A stretch of 10,021 nucleotides of DNA from Anammoximicrobium sp032229885 (lineage in GTDB: Bacteria > Planctomycetota > Planctomycetia > Pirellulales > Pirellulaceae): positions 1-10,021 of the forward strand of contig JAVYAJ010000112.1 of the NCBI GenBank assembly GCA_032229885.1, read 5' to 3'. Made by a program: the position numbers and the translations under genes. The stretch's first letter is position 1, and each line of letters begins with the position of its first letter. The notes beneath the pieces were generated by a model, which made no database searches, was not told where the DNA came from, and saw only the letters and a list, made by a program, of their open reading frames with translations. Positions 6,574 to 10,021 of the stretch are shown piece after piece.

Positions 6574-8000
6574 TTCGGCTCCGCTTCCCGCCGCTCGACG
6601 CGACGGGCGCTGTAGCCGTACAGCGCGATGACCGCAAAGCAGAACAAGGGCAGGACAAACGAGGCGCTGACCGCGGGCAGCGTGAGAAATCCCAGGCTCA
6701 GATTTCCACCGCTATCGGCCAGATCGATGATCGAACCCTGCAAGGGCGGCATCAGCGCGCCGCCGACGATCGCGAAGATCAACCCGGCCGAGCCGAGCTT
6801 TGCATCTTGGCTCAAGCCGTCCAACGCCAGCCCGTAGATCGTCGGGAACATCAGCGACATGCAGGCCGAAATCCCGATCAGACAGTACAGGCCGGCCATT
6901 CCCGACAGAAAGATCGTTCCGGCGGTCGTCGCGATGCCTCCGACCGCCAACGCCATCAGCAGCTTGCCCGGCGACACGTATTTCAACAGATATGTACAGA
7001 AAAAGCGGCTGGCGCAGAAGATGATCATGGCCACGATGTTGTATTGCTGCGCGACGGGCAGGCTCATCTTCAAGTTCGCCATCGCGTAATGGATGATGAA
7101 TGTCCAGCACATGATTTGCGCGCCGACGTAAAACGTCTGCGCCACGACGCCGCCCACATAGCGTTTGTTCGCGATCAAGCGTCGCAAGGTCTCGATCAGA
7201 TGAACCTGCCGATCACGACCGCCGACGTCGGGCAGACGCGTCACGGCAAACACGGCCAGGACCGCCAGCACGACCAGCGCGATCGTCACGTACGGCATTC
7301 GGATCGTGCGCAAGTCTTCGGCCTGCATCGCGCGGTGGGTTTGCGGATCCGTCCGCTGCAGCTCGCGCAGCGCCGCGTCGATCCGCGCGTCGATCTCGCC
7401 GGCCATCATGCCGGCGAATTCCTGAGGGCGGGCTTTCATCTGCGCATCGCGAAAGCTCGTGACGTTCAAGCTGGCGAGCATCAGATTGCTGGCGACGAGC
7501 ATCCCGACGAGCGAGCCGAGCGGATTGAAGGCTTGGGCAAAGTTCAGGCGGCGGGTCGCCGTGCTCTCCGCCCCCATGGCCAGAATGAACGGATTGGCCG
7601 TCGTCTCGAGGAACGCCAATCCAAAAGTCAGCACATACAAGGCGATCAGAAACATCCAAAACGCCATGAAGATGCTGGCCGGGATGAACAGCAACGCGCC
7701 CGTGGCGTACAGCCCGAGTCCGACGAGGATCCCGGCCTTGTACGAAAACCGGCGGATGAAAACCGCCGCCGGGATCGCCATCGTGGCGTATCCCCCGTAA
7801 AACGCCGTCTGGACAAGGCTGCTTTGGCGGTTGCTGATCAGAAAGATTTCCTTGAATGCCCGGACCAGCGGATTGGTCACGTCGTTGGCGAACCCCCAGA
7901 GGGCAAACAGCGCGGTAACCAGGCAGAACGGCAGGATGAAAGCGACCGGGATCACGGGATCGGATGATCGCTGGACAGAGGGATCTGGGGCGTCGACCAT
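6570..8000 (-). CDS. fucP: FucP-family MFS sugar:H+ symporter
   Basis: The 476-residue integral inner-membrane protein belongs to the fucose/glucose-galactose branch of the major facilitator superfamily, importing a sugar with protons. Matches to E. coli FucP run along the whole length: LFALWGFAN (31-39), LVQTAFYGGY (62-71), FSYKAGILVGLGLYATGALLF (85-105), LAFLETTANPF (128-138, whose Glu corresponds to the functionally important Glu135), YVGAQIMCW (291-299) and FPTIYGLALDGL (385-396). About 12 hydrophobic segments are visible. The loop around residues 180-234 is charged and longer than in FucP. At the FucP Asp46 position this protein has Asn43, with Asp40 three residues earlier, so the substrate may not be L-fucose; the symbol marks the family only. 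ATG 8000 has no strong ribosome binding site. No sugar catabolic gene is adjacent on the visible side. Confidence 0.9.
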   Translation of the reverse strand: MVDAPDPSVQRSSDPVIPVAFILPFCLVTALFALWGFANDVTNPLVRAFKEIFLISNRQSSLVQTAFYGGYATMAIPAAVFIRRFSYKAGILVGLGLYATGALLFIPASIFMAFWMFLIALYVLTFGLAFLETTANPFILAMGAESTATRRLNFAQAFNPLGSLVGMLVASNLMLASLNVTSFRDAQMKARPQEFAGMMAGEIDARIDAALRELQRTDPQTHRAMQAEDLRTIRMPYVTIALVVLAVLAVFAVTRLPDVGGRDRQVHLIETLRRLIANKRYVGGVVAQTFYVGAQIMCWTFIIHYAMANLKMSLPVAQQYNIVAMIIFCASRFFCTYLLKYVSPGKLLMALAVGGIATTAGTIFLSGMAGLYCLIGISACMSLMFPTIYGLALDGLSQDAKLGSAGLIFAIVGGALMPPLQGSIIDLADSGGNLSLGFLTLPAVSASFVLPLFCFAVIALYGYSARRVERREAEPN

Positions 8001-8012
8001 GTTTCGGTTCTG

Positions 8013-8054
8013 CGTGGGTGAACGTGCCGAGATGACTTTCGTGGGTGAACGTGC
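8013..8054 (-). promoter_or_regulatory. Direct repeat just upstream of the symporter gene, possible operator
   Basis: A 15-base sequence, CGTGGGTGAACGTGC, occurs twice in identical form (8013-8027 and 8040-8054), 27 bases apart start to start. The nearer copy begins 12 bases before the symporter start codon. Identical spaced copies ahead of a transporter gene suggest a regulator-binding site or a leader RNA element. A partial tandem duplication is the simpler alternative. Confidence 0.4.
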
Positions 8055-8208
8055 GCGAGCGACCGAGCCTCACAGACGCTACGTCCGCGGTTTGGCGTCA
8101 CTGACTCGGACGGTGAGACCGGGCGTGCGCAACGCGGCCTGGACGAAAACGCCGGAACGGATCTAACGGACAAGAATATCGCGGTATGTGCATACGGGGT
8201 GTCGCGAT

Positions 8209-8240
8209 CTGCTCGATCTGTTTTCTGCTCGATCTGTTTT
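8209..8240. repeat. Perfect 16-bp tandem duplication
   Basis: The unit CTGCTCGATCTGTTTT occurs twice back to back (8209-8224 and 8225-8240), with a partial GATCTG immediately before it. The T-runs make it stand out from its GC-rich surroundings. It may be a slippage duplication or a pair of binding sites; nothing in the sequence decides. Confidence 0.75.
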
Positions 8241-8665
8241 CAGTGTTGCCTTCGCCTGAAATTTGGACCCCAGCCGGCCCCTGCGAAGCGGTAAGATGCA
8301 CGCCCCGCGTCGGCGTATGCGCACACCGATCAAAGCGGTTTCCATCGGGTCGCATTGGCCTCGCCGACCGTCCGCCGCCTCGCACCCGGCGACTCATGTC
8401 CTGGGCCACCGCTTCGCGAGGGACGGCTCGCGAGGCGGCCTGCCCGGCGTTTGACGGTCCGCAATCGACCGGCGCCGTCCGCCTGGCGTTTCGCCGAGCC
8501 GCTCGAGCCTGGCTAGTATCGATCGATCGGCGTCGCTCGTCAATCAGCGGTGAGACAGGTTTTTGCTCGACGTGGCCCACGACCAAGCGCAGTCCGCCCG
8601 GTCGTGGCGTCGCGTTTTTCGCGGGGACACGTTCCGGGGATCTGGCCGAGACGAGCCCGAGCATC

Positions 8666-8690
8666 CGGCGAGACGATCGATCTCTCGCCG
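8666..8690. other. Stem-loop upstream of the citrate synthase promoter
   Basis: CGGCGAGA (8666-8673) pairs with TCTCGCCG (8683-8690) around a 9-base loop CGATCGATC. It is followed by AAAAA on the plus strand, so it lacks the T-tract of an intrinsic terminator in either direction of reading. It may be an operator or chance. Confidence 0.3.
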
Positions 8691-8711
8691 AAAAACCGTC
8701 GCGCGGGCGAC

Positions 8712-8740
8712 TTGATAGCATCATCGCGACACGTTACATA
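8712..8740 (+). promoter_or_regulatory. Candidate sigma-70-type promoter of the citrate synthase gene
   Basis: TTGATA (8712-8717, 5 of 6 to the -35 consensus) is separated by exactly 17 bases from TACATA (8735-8740, a weak 3 of 6 match to -10). Transcription would start near 8747, giving a leader of about 40 bases. An inverted repeat GGTTC-GAGT-GAACC (8743-8756) covers the expected start point and could be an operator. Confidence 0.45.
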
Positions 8741-8773
8741 TAGGTTCGAGTGAACCGTTTCGCGACAACGACC

Positions 8774-8779
8774 AAGGAG
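8774..8779 (+). promoter_or_regulatory. Strong ribosome binding site of the citrate synthase gene
   Basis: AAGGAG lies 7 bases before ATG 8787, close to ideal in sequence and spacing. It fixes the start codon. Confidence 0.85.
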
Positions 8780-8786
8780 CGCAACT

Positions 8787-10021
8787 ATGAGCAGTGCTGC
8801 GGGTGTCCCCGTCAGGACGGCAAAATTGATCTTAGATGGTGAAGAATACGAGCTGCCCGTCGTCGAGGGTACCGAGCACGAATTGGCGGTGGATATCAGC
8901 CATTTGCGAGCCAAAACCGGGTACATCACGCTGGACGATGGCTATCGGAACACGGGTACGGCGGCTTCGAACATCACGTTCATCGACGGCGAAAAGGGCG
9001 TTCTGCACTATCGAGGCATTCCGATCGAGCAATTGGCCGCGAATTCTACGTTCATCGAAACGGCGCTGTTGCTGTTCTACGGCGAGCTCCCCAGCGCAGC
9101 GCATCTCGCTCGCTTCAGCGAGATGCTGACCGAGCACGAGATGATCCACGAAGGGATGAGACACAGCTTTCAAGGCTATCCGGCGACCGGCAACCCGATG
9201 GCCATTCTGTCGTCGATGATCAACACCCTGTCGTGCTACAACACGGGCGTGCTCGAGATGGAGGACGAGGAGACGTTCGAAAACGCCGCCGCTCGGCTGC
9301 TGGCCAAAATCCGCACCGTCGCCGCGGCGTCCTACAAGACGTCGGTCGGCGAACCCATCGTCTACCCCGACCCGGGCCTGGATTATTGCGCCAATTTCCT
9401 GCACATGATGTTCTCGATCCCGAATCGGCCCTACGTTCCCGATCCGGACGTCGTCCAAGCGCTCAACTTGTTCCTGCTCCTGCACGCAGACCATGAACAG
9501 AATTGTTCCACCGCCACCGTGCGCATGGTGGGTTCGTCGGGGGCGAATCTGTTCGCCTCGTGCGCAGCCGGGGTGTGCGCGTTATGGGGCCCGCTGCATG
9601 GCGGCGCCAACGTGGCAGTCGTCGAACAGCTCGAGCGAATCCATGCGTCCGGCATTAGTGTGGCCGAACTGATCGAACGCGTCAAGCGCAAGGAAGAACG
9701 TCTGTTCGGCTTCGGCCACGCCGTCTATACCAGCTACGATCCGCGCGCCCATATCCTCCGCGACCAGGCCCCCAAGGTTCTGGCCAAGCTCGGCCAGCCG
9801 GATCCTCTGTTGGATATCGCCAAAGCGCTGGAAGAAGTAGCGCTGAGCGATGACTACTTTACCAGTCGCAACCTGTACCCCAACGTGGACTTCTACTCGG
9901 GCGTAGTCCTGCGAGCGCTGGGCATCCCAACCAACATGTTCACCGTCATGTTCGCCATGGGACGTCTGCCGGGCTGGATTGCACAGTGGAAGGAACTGCA
10001 CGACAGCAACTCGCGGATCTA
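8787..10021 (+). CDS. gltA: Citrate synthase, 3' end cut by the window
   Basis: This enzyme condenses oxaloacetate and acetyl-CoA to citrate, the entry step of the TCA cycle, in the cytoplasm. The 411 visible codons match the hexameric bacterial type along their length. Residues in order: an N-terminal domain with SNITFIDGEKGVLHYRG (from about residue 68), HADHEQN (233-239), LWGPLHGGAN with catalytic His271, LFGFGHAVY with His311, YDPRA with the citrate-binding Arg, and LYPNVDFYSG with catalytic Asp368. The family is usually near 430 residues, so only the last 15-20 are missing; the frame is intact to the edge. One variation is GHAVYT where most bacterial enzymes have GHRVYK; Ala at that site is also found in eukaryotic citrate synthase (GHAVL). 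The gene has its own promoter-like sequence and ribosome binding site and stands apart from other TCA genes here. A methylcitrate synthase is less likely given the full N-terminal domain. Confidence 0.96.
   Translation, partial: MSSAAGVPVRTAKLILDGEEYELPVVEGTEHELAVDISHLRAKTGYITLDDGYRNTGTAASNITFIDGEKGVLHYRGIPIEQLAANSTFIETALLLFYGELPSAAHLARFSEMLTEHEMIHEGMRHSFQGYPATGNPMAILSSMINTLSCYNTGVLEMEDEETFENAAARLLAKIRTVAAASYKTSVGEPIVYPDPGLDYCANFLHMMFSIPNRPYVPDPDVVQALNLFLLLHADHEQNCSTATVRMVGSSGANLFASCAAGVCALWGPLHGGANVAVVEQLERIHASGISVAELIERVKRKEERLFGFGHAVYTSYDPRAHILRDQAPKVLAKLGQPDPLLDIAKALEEVALSDDYFTSRNLYPNVDFYSGVVLRALGIPTNMFTVMFAMGRLPGWIAQWKELHDSNSRI

Larger units (their letters stand above)
8055..8786. other. 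Divergent intergenic region between symporter and citrate synthase genes
   Basis: Open frames on both strands cross this stretch but lack domains, good ribosome binding sites and protein-like composition, so I call none. It holds a hyphenated palindrome GTATG-TG-CATAC (8184-8195), a 16-bp tandem duplication (8209-8240), a stem-loop (8666-8690) and the citrate synthase promoter candidate. It must also hold the symporter promoter, which I could not place with confidence. Confidence 0.5.

Noticed and set aside
6378..7967. 529-codon open frame on the plus strand, the longest in the window
   Set aside because: It lies antisense to the symporter gene, which has full-length family similarity; the plus-strand product is rich in Arg, Gln, His and Asp with no domain, typical of an antisense shadow.
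8098..8743. Open frames of 208 codons (minus) and 185 codons (plus) in the divergent spacer
   Set aside because: Both are Arg/Ser/Pro-rich with no domain or ribosome binding site, overlap each other, and the plus frame runs through the citrate synthase promoter and the 16-bp tandem repeat.
8832..10001. Minus-strand open frames of 220 and 139 codons
   Set aside because: They are antisense to the citrate synthase gene and carry no independent evidence.

Overview
This window looks like ordinary chromosomal DNA from a planctomycete, probably of the Pirellulales type. The lineage call rests on three things: a BBP7-type outer-membrane beta-barrel protein (a family largely restricted to Planctomycetes), a secreted Gly/Met-rich protein of a style common in that phylum, and moderately GC-rich DNA with long, sparsely filled intergenic spaces. 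I find six protein-coding genes, one cut by the window edge. I see no rRNA, tRNA, CRISPR array, intact insertion sequence or phage gene.

Layout. 1-594 is non-coding and carries an imperfect 28-bp inverted repeat. 595-1410 (+) encodes a small exported Gly/Met-rich protein of unknown function. 1411-1895 is a spacer whose first part is packed with short hairpins. 1896-2876 (+) encodes a GT2-like glycosyltransferase-fold protein lacking the usual DXD motif. A hairpin at 2930-2953 separates it from the convergent gene 2985-4130 (-), a secreted di-heme cytochrome c peroxidase. 4131-5379 has no convincing gene but holds two copies of a palindrome-containing repeat. 5380-6573 (+) encodes the BBP7 protein. 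It ends in a 4-bp overlap with the convergent gene 6570-8000 (-), an FucP-family sugar:H+ symporter. 8001-8786 is a divergent regulatory spacer with two separate direct repeats and a plausible promoter for the citrate synthase gene (8787 to the window end, +), which runs off the edge a little short of its expected C-terminus.

The genes do not form one pathway. Orientation alternates (+ + - + - +), spacers are large, and each gene appears to be its own transcription unit. Three products are predicted to leave the cytoplasm (Gly/Met protein, peroxidase, BBP7), one is an inner-membrane transporter and one is a central TCA-cycle enzyme. I did not find evidence of a novel multi-gene system. The points most worth checking are the Gly/Met-rich protein, the divergent GT2 protein, the dispersed palindromic repeat and the direct repeats ahead of the symporter gene.
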